Assembly (NCBI GenBank): GCA_036567845.1
Contig: DATCTT010000181.1
Coordinates: forward strand, 1-46,567
Length of the DNA stretch: 46,567 nucleotides
From: MWAR01 sp036567845
Lineage (GTDB): Bacteria > Muiribacteriota > Ozemobacteria > Ozemobacterales > Ozemobacteraceae
Direction of reading: 5' to 3'
The position numbers were made by a program, and so were the translations under genes. Below are positions 38,871-46,567 of the stretch, piece by piece. Position 1 is the stretch's first letter. Each line of letters starts with the position of its first letter. The notes below the pieces were generated by a model. The model was not told the DNA's origin, did no database searches, and was given only the letters and a program-made list of their open reading frames with translations.

Positions 38871-40274
38871 TCAGTTTTCCGTTCGGATGGAGCGGATGAC
38901 CAGCTGAATGAGCGGCTTCTCCGCCTCCGGGGCTGTGGCAAGCGCCTCCTGGAGGTGGGGGAGGGCATCCTTCCCGTAGCTGATCAGGGCCTGACGGGCA
39001 TTGTTCGAGATCATGACATTCTGGGAAGACAGGCGTTTGAGGGCGGCAGGGACGGCGATCTGGGGCTCGGCGGCGATTTTCCCGAGGGCCATGAGGCCCA
39101 GATTCTGCATCCAAAGATTGTCAGACTGGATCCAGCCGACGACGGCCGGAACGGCATCGGCGGCCGGAGCCCCGATCCGGCCCAGGGCTTCCATGGCGGT
39201 GACTTTCAGGATCTTGTTGTCGGAGTTCAGGGCCGAGACGAGACCCTGAACCGCTTCGGGCGAGGAAATCCGGAGCGAGCCGATATTGTAGGCGGCTGCG
39301 GCGGCTTTCGACGTGTCACCGCTGGTGATCTCCTCGACATACCGGGAATAACGGGGATTGGCGCGGACCTCGTCGGATGACATGGCCAACCGGGGAACGG
39401 GCCCCGAAGAGCCTGAAACGGACGGTTCGGGAGACGGCTGGGGCACCCCCTGGCCTTGTGCGGCCGGCGTGGGCTGGCGCGGTGACTGGCCGGGTTCGAT
39501 CGGCTTGATGGCGGGTTCGGTCTTGATCGAGGCGATCATCTCGCTCTCGGTTTTCTGCTGGTGTTCAATGACTTTCAGCCACTTGGATGCGGTCGCCGCA
39601 TTTTCGGGGGTTGGGTTGGCTGCGAGGAAGGCCTTCAGATCTTTGGTGCCGGCGTCGCGATCCCCATGGAAAAACCGGTAGATGGCATGAAACAGCCGGG
39701 CGCCTTCATCCTTCGGATCCTGCTTGCGTGCGGCAAAATGGTTCAGGGCCGCCTCTATGATGCCCCGGTCGTTGCCTCCGAGATACCCGATGTCCAGCTC
39801 GACGCAGTCGGCGAATAGGGCGAAGGCCTTGTCGAAGTTGCCGAGCCCTTTCTCCTTCAGGGCTTCACGAAAGAGCATCCGGGCTTTTTTCTGGGCTTCG
39901 GGCAGGTTCCTGTCATCGACCGCCGCCTCATCAGCCGCGGCAATAGCCGCTTCCAGCCGCTTGATCCGGAGGGACAGTCCCGGGAACGTCGGATTCATGC
40001 GATAGGCCTTCCGGAATACCTCGAGAGCCTTCTTCGGCTCCTTGCCGATCTCGTAGGAGTAGCCGAGGGCATAGAGAAACTGGGCGTTGTTCGGCTGTTT
40101 CTTCAGCTCCTTCAGGAGGAGTTCGATCGCCATCTCGGGCTGCTTCGCCCGGAGATGGTCCTTCACCTTCGCAAGGGTCGGATCGATTCTCACCCCGTCC
40201 CCCGACTGAGCATAACTAGGGAGGCCGCTCAGAGCCAGAAAAACGAACAGACCCAGGGTGACGCCTTTTCTCAT
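38871..40274 (-). CDS. Exported TPR-HEAT repeat protein
   Basis: The 467-residue protein has a signal peptide (about 1-22, cut near SYA-QS), then TPRs (PNNAQFLYALGYSYEIGKEPKKALEVF and related), a Pro/Gln linker (about 265-300), and HEAT-type repeats (EAVQGLVSALNSDNKILKVTAMEALGRIG, VPAVVGWIQSDNLWMQNLGLMALGKIA). A periplasmic scaffold is likely. GAGGAG precedes ATG 40274. It repeats, outside the membrane, the HEAT theme of the 18218-20332 gene. The gap upstream (40275-40335) is AT-rich and probably holds its promoter. Confidence 0.82.
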   Translation of the reverse strand: MRKGVTLGLFVFLALSGLPSYAQSGDGVRIDPTLAKVKDHLRAKQPEMAIELLLKELKKQPNNAQFLYALGYSYEIGKEPKKALEVFRKAYRMNPTFPGLSLRIKRLEAAIAAADEAAVDDRNLPEAQKKARMLFREALKEKGLGNFDKAFALFADCVELDIGYLGGNDRGIIEAALNHFAARKQDPKDEGARLFHAIYRFFHGDRDAGTKDLKAFLAANPTPENAATASKWLKVIEHQQKTESEMIASIKTEPAIKPIEPGQSPRQPTPAAQGQGVPQPSPEPSVSGSSGPVPRLAMSSDEVRANPRYSRYVEEITSGDTSKAAAAAYNIGSLRISSPEAVQGLVSALNSDNKILKVTAMEALGRIGAPAADAVPAVVGWIQSDNLWMQNLGLMALGKIAAEPQIAVPAALKRLSSQNVMISNNARQALISYGKDALPHLQEALATAPEAEKPLIQLVIRSIRTEN

Positions 40275-40339
40275 GACAGCTCCTCGAAAAGAATGGAATC
40301 TCTCGTATATATCATAAAGAATATAATACGTTCATCAGA

Positions 40340-40370
40340 ACCCGCTCCCGGCCTGCAGCCTGGAGCGGGT
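40340..40370 (-). terminator. Probable hairpin terminator after the 342-residue TPR gene
   Basis: A 9-bp outer stem (ACCCGCTCC with GGAGCGGGT), one mismatch, and a short inner stem, 35 bases after the stop of the 40405-41433 gene. The T tract is poor. Confidence 0.5.
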
Positions 40371-40404
40371 CGGGGTATACGCGAAGGAACGGGCGGAAGG
40401 AAAC

Positions 40405-41433
40405 TCAGAGCCCCTTTTCCTTCATGTAATCCTCCATCGTCTTGCCTTCCTTCTTGAGCTTCTCCTCGAGCTTGCCCTGGCCGGGCAGCTCGCCTTTCTT
40501 CTGCTTCTCAATGATGCTGGCCTTGATTTCCTCGAGAACCTGCTCGCGTTCCTCCTCGGAGGTGGCGTTCTCAAGCTTGGAGCGGGCCTCGGCGATCATG
40601 TCCTCGACCTTCTTCTTCTCTTCGTCGGTGATCTTTTCTGAGCCGCTGCCCATCAGCTCTTCGAGATCCTTCTGGGAAAAGTCGCCGGCTTCGATTGTGT
40701 CGAGCAGCTTTTCCTTGTTCGACCGGTTCAGGTAATCGAACTTGTGGGTGATGACGTATTCCTCGTTCGGATCGCCCACGTAGTCGAGAGCCCGCATATA
40801 GACCTCGGCCGCCTTGTCCTTCTTGTTGGCGATCTCATACAGGAACGCCAGCTGGAGCATCGGCCCCTTCTGCCATTCCTGGCCCTGGAACGACTTCTGA
40901 AGAGCTTGTTCGTAGATCTCGGTGGCTTTTTTCAGTTCCTCGTAGTTTTTGTAGCGGAGCGGCGGGTTGAGCCGGAAAGCCTGATACAGCGTCACAGCGA
41001 GCTTGATTTTCTCGGGGCTGTCCTGGTTCTTCAGGTAGATGGAAAACTTGTTTTCCCCTTCCTGATTGAAGCCGTCCTGGAGTTCCTTGATTTTCTTCTT
41101 GAAGGTCTTGAGCTTTTCATTGTAATCGCCCTCCTTCTCTTTTGAAGGCCGGGAACGGGCGACGATGTCGAAGTTTTCCTTCGAAGTCAGAAAGTCCTTC
41201 TTCTGATACAGCATCTTCGCGTAGATGTAGCGGTACACCGCATTGTCCGGCTCTTTTTTCAGAGCCTCGAACATGAGGTTGCAGGCATTCTCGATGTCCT
41301 TGTTCTTGAACGCTTCCTCGGCCTTCTGATACACCTGTGCGGCTTCGGGGTTGGAGGCGGCCGCGAACACGGCGCCGTGCCACGTGATGGCAATGACGGC
41401 CACAACGAGACCCAGCATGCGTCTGCTCTTCAT
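40405..41433 (-). CDS. Exported TPR protein with charged C-terminus
   Basis: The 342-residue protein has a signal peptide (about 1-25, cut near VFA-AA). TPR-like pairs follow (PEAAQVYQKAEEAFKNKDIENACNLMFEALKKEP, NAVYRYIYAKMLYQKKDFLTSKENF). A Glu/Lys-rich helical region (about 255-342) may form a coiled coil. No catalytic motif. ATG 41433 has GAGGAG. It resembles the neighbour TPR-HEAT protein in build, and both may be periplasmic organisers. Function unknown. Confidence 0.78.
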   Translation of the reverse strand: MKSRRMLGLVVAVIAITWHGAVFAAASNPEAAQVYQKAEEAFKNKDIENACNLMFEALKKEPDNAVYRYIYAKMLYQKKDFLTSKENFDIVARSRPSKEKEGDYNEKLKTFKKKIKELQDGFNQEGENKFSIYLKNQDSPEKIKLAVTLYQAFRLNPPLRYKNYEELKKATEIYEQALQKSFQGQEWQKGPMLQLAFLYEIANKKDKAAEVYMRALDYVGDPNEEYVITHKFDYLNRSNKEKLLDTIEAGDFSQKDLEELMGSGSEKITDEEKKKVEDMIAEARSKLENATSEEEREQVLEEIKASIIEKQKKGELPGQGKLEEKLKKEGKTMEDYMKEKGL

Positions 41434-41471
41434 CGATGACTCCTCAATTGAAAACGGTTCTGACACCTGAC

Positions 41472-41480
41472 ATCCTACCA
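41472..41480 (-). promoter_or_regulatory. Extended -10 promoter of the 342-residue TPR gene
   Basis: On the minus strand TGG-TAGGAT, start near 41465, 32 bases before ATG 41433. No clear -35. Confidence 0.5.
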
Positions 41481-41606
41481 CAGACACAAAACGAAGTTCC
41501 ACCGCCGACAGATTGGCTCCCATACCACCCTCGGTGGCTCGGAAGCCGGTACCGCCTCTTCGAACCCTGTAGCGGTATCTCGCCGGTATTCACATGGAGG
41601 GGGCTC

Positions 41607-41615
41607 TGGTATACT
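41607..41615 (+). promoter_or_regulatory. Extended -10 promoter of the PP2C gene, probably leaderless
   Basis: TGG-TATACT ends seven bases before ATG 41623; a weak TATTCA lies at -35 (41587-41592). The transcript should begin at the start codon. Confidence 0.55.
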
Positions 41616-41622
41616 GGCTTCC

Positions 41623-44619
41623 ATGACAGGAGGTTCGGGAAGCAGCGGACGGGCGGGAGACTGGTGGTCGTTCCTGCTGGCCGTCGTGTTTTTCGCGGGG
41701 CTGCCGATTGGCCTGATCGGATTTGGCGAGTCGTTCATCGCTTCCCAAGAAAAGAGCCGGCTTGGTAATCTCCACCTTGAGCGGATCGAACGGAACCTGT
41801 TTCGTCTGAAGCGTGAAGGAGCCGATCTCTTTTACCTCCAGCGGGAGCTCAACTCCATCTACGGCCTGATAGGGGAGCATGAGGCCTCCCGGGCCGCAAT
41901 GGGGAACGCTCCGGCCATGCTTGACCGGGCCCATCTGGCCTTCATCAGTGTCTGCTTTTTCGACGCATCCGGCGAGATCATCCGGAACACGGGCCGGGAT
42001 CTCGATTTCCGGAGCGCCTGGAAACGGATCTATGCCGCTCTTGTCGAGCCTGAGAGGACCGGCCGGAGCGAGTTGATCGTCAAGGGGCGATCGCTGTTCC
42101 AGTCGATGCTGGGAAACATCGATGCCGCTGATCTCGTTTACCGGAAAGGGGATGTGACGCCCGTCCAGCTCCGCGGCAAGCCCGGGTATTTTTATTGGAA
42201 CGCCTTCTACGCGATGCCCGGTGAGGACCGGGAAAACGGAAAACGTCGGAATCAGACCGGCACCACGGACGAGTATCTTGGTGGGATGATTGCCTGGTTC
42301 GAAGAGGCGGAGATTCCGCGGGATTTCGCCCTGAAGCAGCTGATACGCCAGTTCAACCGCGATGCCGTCCGGGACGAGGGATACGCGCTGATCGACATCG
42401 AACGGCCGGCTGGCAGCCACGGCCTGAAAACCGTTTCCGGCAGGGTCGGCATTTCCCCGAAAGGTTTGTACCAACGGGCGGTTCGGCTGCGAGAGGTGTT
42501 TCAGCGGCATGACCAGGATGACGGGGCGCTGATGTCAATCGTGTCAATCGATGCCGGGCGGGTTGTGGCCGGGGTGAAGCGGTTCCACTCGGGACTGGCC
42601 CCTGCCATCCGGGTGGCTCTGCGCCTTCTCGCAGGGATGATCCTGGTCTTCGTCACCTGGTGGGCGTGGCGCATTCATCTGGCAGGAGGGGCACTGGAGC
42701 TTTCGATTCGACACAAGCTCGTCGCCCTGTTCCTGTATGCGACGGCCATCCCGATCACCGCCCTCGTGTTGCTCGGCTCCCAGTATCTTCTCGACCGCAA
42801 CCAGGTGATGGTGCAGGAGCGCATGCGGCAGCTCTCCGGGCTGATCGAGAATATCGATGACAGCTTCCAGGCGGCCGTCCGGTCGCTCGAACAATTGTAC
42901 CAGAAGATCGCCCGTCTCCGGATCGTGCAGCGCGGCGAGATGGAGCGGGTGAACGAGATGTACGAACGGCTGAAGGAAGCCGATCTGCTGGCGCAGATGT
43001 TCATGGTTGACTCCCGGGGGCGGATGACGTTGATGAAGTCGCTGCCCGGCCACGGACGGGATCTCCTCGAAAAGCTGATTCCGACCCTGGCGCGCAAGAT
43101 CTTCCAGGTCCGCATCGGGCAGAACGAGGAGGACCTTCGGTCGAAGATGTCCGACGTGATGGTGGAGACGCTGACCGACAGCGTCGCGGATTTCATGTCG
43201 GGAAAAGGGTCGCAGAAGATGTTCGGAGAGATCATCGAGTCGAACGACCGCATCAAGGAGTTCATCCTCGGAAAGACCGGCAATCTGATGTACACGAGCC
43301 TGATTTGGGGGGCCGGTCGGGACAAGCCGGCGAACCTGCTGCTGATCGTTCACCGGTCGCGGCTCTTTGCCCGGCGGTACCTCATGCGGCTCGTCCGGCG
43401 CAACTCGCTCCAGCCCGAGACGGTGAACCCGGTGCGGCTGGCGATCGTTTCCCGGGATGACGCGAACGGTACGTATCCGAAAGGGTTCACGAAATACCCG
43501 TTCATCCGGGAAATGGCCGACAAGGTCTCCTCGACCGAGACCCAGCATGCGAACATCGAACAGATCGGCGGCCAGCCGTATCTCGTCGTCGCATCGCCCC
43601 TGAAGAAAATGCCAGATTATATTATGTATGCGATGTATCCGCGGCGGCTGATCGACGACGTGATCCGGTCGTTCAGCCTCCGGATCGGTCTGATCGCGCT
43701 CGCGAGCGGCGGTTTTGCCTTTTTCATCGGCCTTCTTCTCGCCCGGCATTTCCTCTGGCCGATTCGCGAGCTTGCGGCTGGGGTGGCGGCCATCGGACGC
43801 CGGGATTTCCGGCATCAGGTGCCGGAGCTGGGTCACGATGAATTCGGGGATCTCGGAACGACGTTCAACCGGGTCATCGCGAACCTCGAGGAAATGCACG
43901 TCGGAAAAGTCGTGCAGGAAACGCTGTTCCCGTCGATGCCGATCAGGCAGGGCGGGTATGTGGTGTATGGCTCTTCGGATGCCATGACGGACCTGGGAGG
44001 CGATTATTTCGACTCGTTCGTCGTGAACGATCGGTACATCCTGTTGGTCATTGGGGACGTCACGGGGCACGGGGTGCCTGCGGCGCTGCTGATGGCGATG
44101 GCGAAGAGCGGGGTTGCCATGCTGGAGCCGGGCGAGTCGCTCGATGCGGTGAAAGCAGTCAGCCGACTCAACGGGATGCTGTTCGATGCCGTGAAGAAGA
44201 AGCGTCTCATGAGCCTTTTTTACGGCGTGCTCGATACCGAAACCCATGAGTTGCGCACCTCGAATGCCGGCCATTGTTTCCCGTATCTGTTTCAGGCCAA
44301 GGATGGCACGGTGCGGCAGATCGAAAACGGGGCTCTACCCCTCGGAGCCCGGAAAAAATCCTCGTTCGAGGAGGTTTCCACCCGCTTTTCCGCCGGGGAC
44401 TGCCTGGTGCTGTACACCGACGGTATCGTTGAGGCCGGAGACGCGGCCGGTCAGGCCCTTGGTTACGAGCGGTTCGGTGCCATTATCGGCGACGTGTGCC
44501 GGGAGGGAGGCGATGCCGAGGCCATTCATGCCCGCATTCTCGAGAGAGCCCAGGCTTTCACCGCGAGCCGGCCGGCGGAAGATGACATCACCCTGATCGT
44601 CGTCCGTCGAAATGGTTGA
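41623..44619 (+). CDS. Membrane sensor PP2C/SpoIIE-type phosphatase
   Basis: The 998-residue protein has TM helices at about 15-36, 332-350, 366-386 and 687-707. A large sensor region lies between the first and second (37-330), and another between the third and fourth (387-686, Cache-like). HAMP follows (708-760), then the SpoIIE/RsbU phosphatase domain (770-998). Its metal-binding Asp are in GGDYFD (Asp794), GDVTGHG (Asp812), LYTDGIVEA and AEDDITLIVV, so it should be active. These enzymes typically remove phosphate from STAS anti-anti-sigma proteins; none is in the window. The start ATG has no ribosome site upstream and is probably leaderless. Kinase at 14436 could be an opposing partner elsewhere in the network (speculation). 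Confidence 0.88.
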   Translation: MTGGSGSSGRAGDWWSFLLAVVFFAGLPIGLIGFGESFIASQEKSRLGNLHLERIERNLFRLKREGADLFYLQRELNSIYGLIGEHEASRAAMGNAPAMLDRAHLAFISVCFFDASGEIIRNTGRDLDFRSAWKRIYAALVEPERTGRSELIVKGRSLFQSMLGNIDAADLVYRKGDVTPVQLRGKPGYFYWNAFYAMPGEDRENGKRRNQTGTTDEYLGGMIAWFEEAEIPRDFALKQLIRQFNRDAVRDEGYALIDIERPAGSHGLKTVSGRVGISPKGLYQRAVRLREVFQRHDQDDGALMSIVSIDAGRVVAGVKRFHSGLAPAIRVALRLLAGMILVFVTWWAWRIHLAGGALELSIRHKLVALFLYATAIPITALVLLGSQYLLDRNQVMVQERMRQLSGLIENIDDSFQAAVRSLEQLYQKIARLRIVQRGEMERVNEMYERLKEADLLAQMFMVDSRGRMTLMKSLPGHGRDLLEKLIPTLARKIFQVRIGQNEEDLRSKMSDVMVETLTDSVADFMSGKGSQKMFGEIIESNDRIKEFILGKTGNLMYTSLIWGAGRDKPANLLLIVHRSRLFARRYLMRLVRRNSLQPETVNPVRLAIVSRDDANGTYPKGFTKYPFIREMADKVSSTETQHANIEQIGGQPYLVVASPLKKMPDYIMYAMYPRRLIDDVIRSFSLRIGLIALASGGFAFFIGLLLARHFLWPIRELAAGVAAIGRRDFRHQVPELGHDEFGDLGTTFNRVIANLEEMHVGKVVQETLFPSMPIRQGGYVVYGSSDAMTDLGGDYFDSFVVNDRYILLVIGDVTGHGVPAALLMAMAKSGVAMLEPGESLDAVKAVSRLNGMLFDAVKKKRLMSLFYGVLDTETHELRTSNAGHCFPYLFQAKDGTVRQIENGALPLGARKKSSFEEVSTRFSAGDCLVLYTDGIVEAGDAAGQALGYERFGAIIGDVCREGGDAEAIHARILERAQAFTASRPAEDDITLIVVRRNG

Positions 44620-44644
44620 CATTCATTTCAGCCGGTGCTAGCAT
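44616..44644 (+). promoter_or_regulatory. Sigma-70 promoter of dnaG
   Basis: TTGACA (44616-44621), 17 bases, TAGCAT (44639-44644) with TGC before it. The -35 overlaps the stop codon of the PP2C gene. Start near 44651, giving a leader of about 59 bases. Confidence 0.75.
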
Positions 44645-44709
44645 GAACAATTCCGGTCAAGTTTGAGGGGGCTGCCTGTTGCCCCTGAAAGGCAGGGATT
44701 GCTCACGGC

Positions 44710-46497
44710 GTGGCCCTGATCAATGACGCAGTCATCGCCGAGGTGCGCGGACGGATCGACATTGTCCAGTTCGTGGGCGAGTACGTACGTCTGACCCATA
44801 CCGGAAGGACTTTCAAAGGGTTGTGCCCATTCCATCAGGAGAAGACTCCGAGCTTTTATGTCGTCCCTGACAAGCAGATTTTCCACTGCTTCGGATGTTC
44901 GAAAGGCGGCGACGTGTTTCGTTTCCTGATGGAAGCCGAGCATCTGACGTTTCCCGAGGCGATCCGCCAACTGGCACGGCGTGCCGGGGTGGCTATCCCC
45001 ATCGAGAAAGACCCCGAATACGAGAAGAAGGCCCGGCTCTACCAGACGCTCGACGATGCCGCGAAGTTCTACACCGGCCAGCTGCACCAGACTGGCGGGA
45101 AGCAGGCGCGCGAGTATCTGAAACAGCGCGGGATCACCCCCGAGACGGCGGCGCGGTTCCGCATCGGCTACGCTCCCGACACGTGGGATGCTCTTGCCAC
45201 GACGCTCGGGAAGGGCGCCGAGCGGCTTCAGCTGCTCGAGAAAACGGGGCTGGTCAAGCAGCGCGCGACCGGCAGCGGATGCTACGACACGTTCCGGCAC
45301 CGGCTCATCATTCCGATCGCCGATACCCACGGCCGGATCGTCGGATTCGGTGGCCGCGTGCTCGGCAAGGGCGAGGAGCCGAAATACCTCAACAGCCCCG
45401 AAACCGAGCTGTTCAACAAGCGGAAGATGCTGTTCAACTTCCGTGACGCGCTCCAGCCGATCCGGCGTTCCAATGCCGCGATCGTGGTCGAGGGGTATCT
45501 CGACGTCATCAGTCTGGTCCAGGCGGGCATCACGAACGTGGTCGCCACGCTTGGAACGGCGATCACGGCCGAGCAGGTAGCCTTGCTTGCCCGCAATGGC
45601 GAGAACGTCTACTTCTGTTACGATGCCGACGAGGCCGGCCAGCGGGCGACGGTGCGCGCGATTTCCCTGCAGCGCGACACGCCCCTGACGGCGAAAGTCA
45701 TCACGTTCGACGATCCGAAGGATGATCCCGACAGTTTCGTGCGCCGCGAGGGCGCCGAGGGATTCATCGGGAGGATCAATGCGGCGAGGGATATTTACAC
45801 GTTCCTCGTCGAAACCAAGACCCGTGGCATGAAGCCGCCGCTCGAGATTGCGGTCAAAGAGCGGCTGGTTCGCGAATTCAAGGATCTCGTCCCGGCGATC
45901 CACAGCCCTGTCGCGCGCAGCGAAGTCATCAGAATGATTGCACGGCTGATCGATACCGACCCGGGGGCGCTTGAAATCCAGTTCGCGAATCGCACGTTCG
46001 CCAGGACGGAGAGCGGGACGGCCCAACCCGGCCGCTCGAGACCCGTTGTCGACGGCATGATACGGCGGCAGGAATGGGTGCTCAAGCACCTGATCGAACA
46101 CCCCGAAGAGCTGGACCGAACGCGGGCGATGCTCGCGCCGGCCGATTTCACCGACACCCGGCTTCAACAGATATTCACGGCTCTGTGCCGTCAGCAGGAA
46201 GCCTCGGGCGGGAAATCGCGACCGGCGGACATCATTGCCGCGCTCGAGGATCCAGAGCTCGTCTCGCGGTTCAGCGAGCTTCTCATCGAACTCGAGGAGA
46301 AGCCGGTGGAACCGTTTCTCGAATGCGTCTACGGACTCGTGAAAAGCCGATTGAAGCGTGAATCAGAAGAGCTTCTGGCACGGATCCGCAACGCCGAACG
46401 GGATGGACGCGAGCAGATGGTGGCGGAACTGACCCAGCAGCAACTCGAACTCCGTCGAAAGATGGAGGCACTCAACCAGCGGCACACTGGACCCTAA
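44710..46497 (+). CDS. dnaG: DNA primase DnaG
   Basis: The 595-residue enzyme makes RNA primers at the replication fork. The CHC2 zinc site (Cys39, His42, Cys60, Cys63 in CPFH...HCFGC) is followed by the RNA-polymerase core: FRIGYAPDTW, RLIIPIADTHGRIVGFGGRVL, the TOPRIM acid EGYLDVISL and DADEAGQRA, and a C-terminal helicase-binding region. It starts at GTG 44710; the N-terminus MALINDAVIAEVRGRIDIV fits the family. The C-terminal coiled region (SRLKRESEELLARIRNAERDGREQ) contacts DnaB in related proteins. A short gap of ten bases separates it from the next gene. Confidence 0.96.
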   Translation: MALINDAVIAEVRGRIDIVQFVGEYVRLTHTGRTFKGLCPFHQEKTPSFYVVPDKQIFHCFGCSKGGDVFRFLMEAEHLTFPEAIRQLARRAGVAIPIEKDPEYEKKARLYQTLDDAAKFYTGQLHQTGGKQAREYLKQRGITPETAARFRIGYAPDTWDALATTLGKGAERLQLLEKTGLVKQRATGSGCYDTFRHRLIIPIADTHGRIVGFGGRVLGKGEEPKYLNSPETELFNKRKMLFNFRDALQPIRRSNAAIVVEGYLDVISLVQAGITNVVATLGTAITAEQVALLARNGENVYFCYDADEAGQRATVRAISLQRDTPLTAKVITFDDPKDDPDSFVRREGAEGFIGRINAARDIYTFLVETKTRGMKPPLEIAVKERLVREFKDLVPAIHSPVARSEVIRMIARLIDTDPGALEIQFANRTFARTESGTAQPGRSRPVVDGMIRRQEWVLKHLIEHPEELDRTRAMLAPADFTDTRLQQIFTALCRQQEASGGKSRPADIIAALEDPELVSRFSELLIELEEKPVEPFLECVYGLVKSRLKRESEELLARIRNAERDGREQMVAELTQQQLELRRKMEALNQRHTGP

Positions 46498-46507
46498 GGA
46501 CAAAGAC

Positions 46508-46567
46508 ATGAAGACATCTTCATCCTCAGCCTCATCCAAATCCTCCTCGAAGCAGACGAAGACTGCC
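46508..46567 (+). CDS. Start of the gene downstream of dnaG, probably rpoD
   Basis: Only 20 codons are present (MKTSSSSASSKSSSKQTKTA), Ser/Lys-rich and probably disordered. AAGGA precedes ATG 46508. In many bacteria dnaG is followed by rpoD, whose N-terminus is often long, low-complexity and rich in Ser/Lys. The position supports that, but the sequence itself does not identify it. Confidence 0.45.
   Translation, partial: MKTSSSSASSKSSSKQTKTA

Noticed and set aside
42544..44274. 576-residue open frame antisense to the PP2C gene
   Set aside because: Same shadow effect; composition rich in His/Arg/Pro and no motif.
44638..46167. 509-residue open frame antisense to dnaG
   Set aside because: Codon-position GC bias in a GC-rich gene leaves long open antisense frames; no ribosome site, no recognisable fold, and dnaG is certain.
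1..46567. CRISPR arrays, tRNA genes, insertion sequences, prophage
   Set aside because: No regular direct repeats with spacers, no tRNA-like fold noticed by eye, no transposase or integrase; a dedicated tRNA scan could still be run.

Overview
The window is a compact, GC-rich bacterial chromosome segment with about 41 protein genes, one RNA gene (rnpB) and little intergenic space. No tRNA, rRNA, insertion sequence, phage gene or CRISPR array was found. The core genes (hfq, dusB, lepA, der, plsY, gpsA, rnpB, dnaG and the first codons of a probable rpoD) show an ordinary chromosomal locus. Lipoprotein and secretory signals, type II/IV pseudopilins, PspA, a FecR-type anti-sigma factor and c-di-GMP and Ser/Thr kinase/PP2C signalling suggest a two-membrane bacterium from a poorly cultured lineage. 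The many split pseudopilin cassettes and the TPR/HEAT/NHL scaffold proteins would fit groups such as Candidatus Riflebacteria, but that placement is an inference and not proven by the sequence.

Layout. Positions 1-1163 (minus): a cyclic-nucleotide-binding/chemoreceptor-tip fusion followed by hfq, which runs off the left edge. 1233-2099 (plus): a TPR protein. 2072-7462 (minus): an operon of an exported protein, a PhnD-like lipoprotein, a GAF-GGDEF diguanylate cyclase and dusB. 7565-11685 (plus): pseudopilin cassette 1, followed by an exported glycine-heptad protein (11781-12620). 12737-14307 (minus): an ECF sigma factor and its FecR-domain anti-sigma factor. 14353-16621 (plus): a membrane Ser/Thr kinase and a TPR protein. 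16705-18204 (minus): pspA with a sigma-54 promoter, and a DUF3109 protein. 18152-20921 (plus): a HEAT-repeat membrane protein and an FmdE-like protein. 20951-29618 (minus): a probable seven-gene operon der-plsY-gpsA-vanW-NHL-lepA-PIG-L. 29637-31821 (plus): a zinc-ribbon coiled-coil protein, a TPM protein and rnpB. 31846-33164 (minus): a CbiX-like gene and a polysaccharide deacetylase. 33189-34109 (plus): a PfkB kinase. 34271-38810 (plus): pseudopilin cassette 2 with a 905-residue exported protein. 38871-41480 (minus): two exported repeat proteins. 41607-44619 (plus): a large PP2C-type sensor phosphatase. 44616-46567 (plus): dnaG and the start of the next gene.

The most striking unit is 11699-14307. 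The ECF sigma/anti-sigma operon and the neighbouring gene for an exported protein carry the same promoter, TGAACC-N16-CGTCTC. The exported protein has nine heptads with glycine in a fixed position, split by a proline into a likely helical hairpin. This reads as a self-contained envelope-stress regulon whose output is a glycine-zipper-like protein. Other signals are a textbook sigma-54 element before pspA, three genes that look leaderless, and repeated TTGACA-N17-(TGC)TAnnAT promoters.

The only stretch of more than 300 bases without a protein gene is 31434-31845, which holds rnpB. Other gaps hold promoters or terminators as listed, or nothing I can identify (for example 34110-34210 and 20922-20950).
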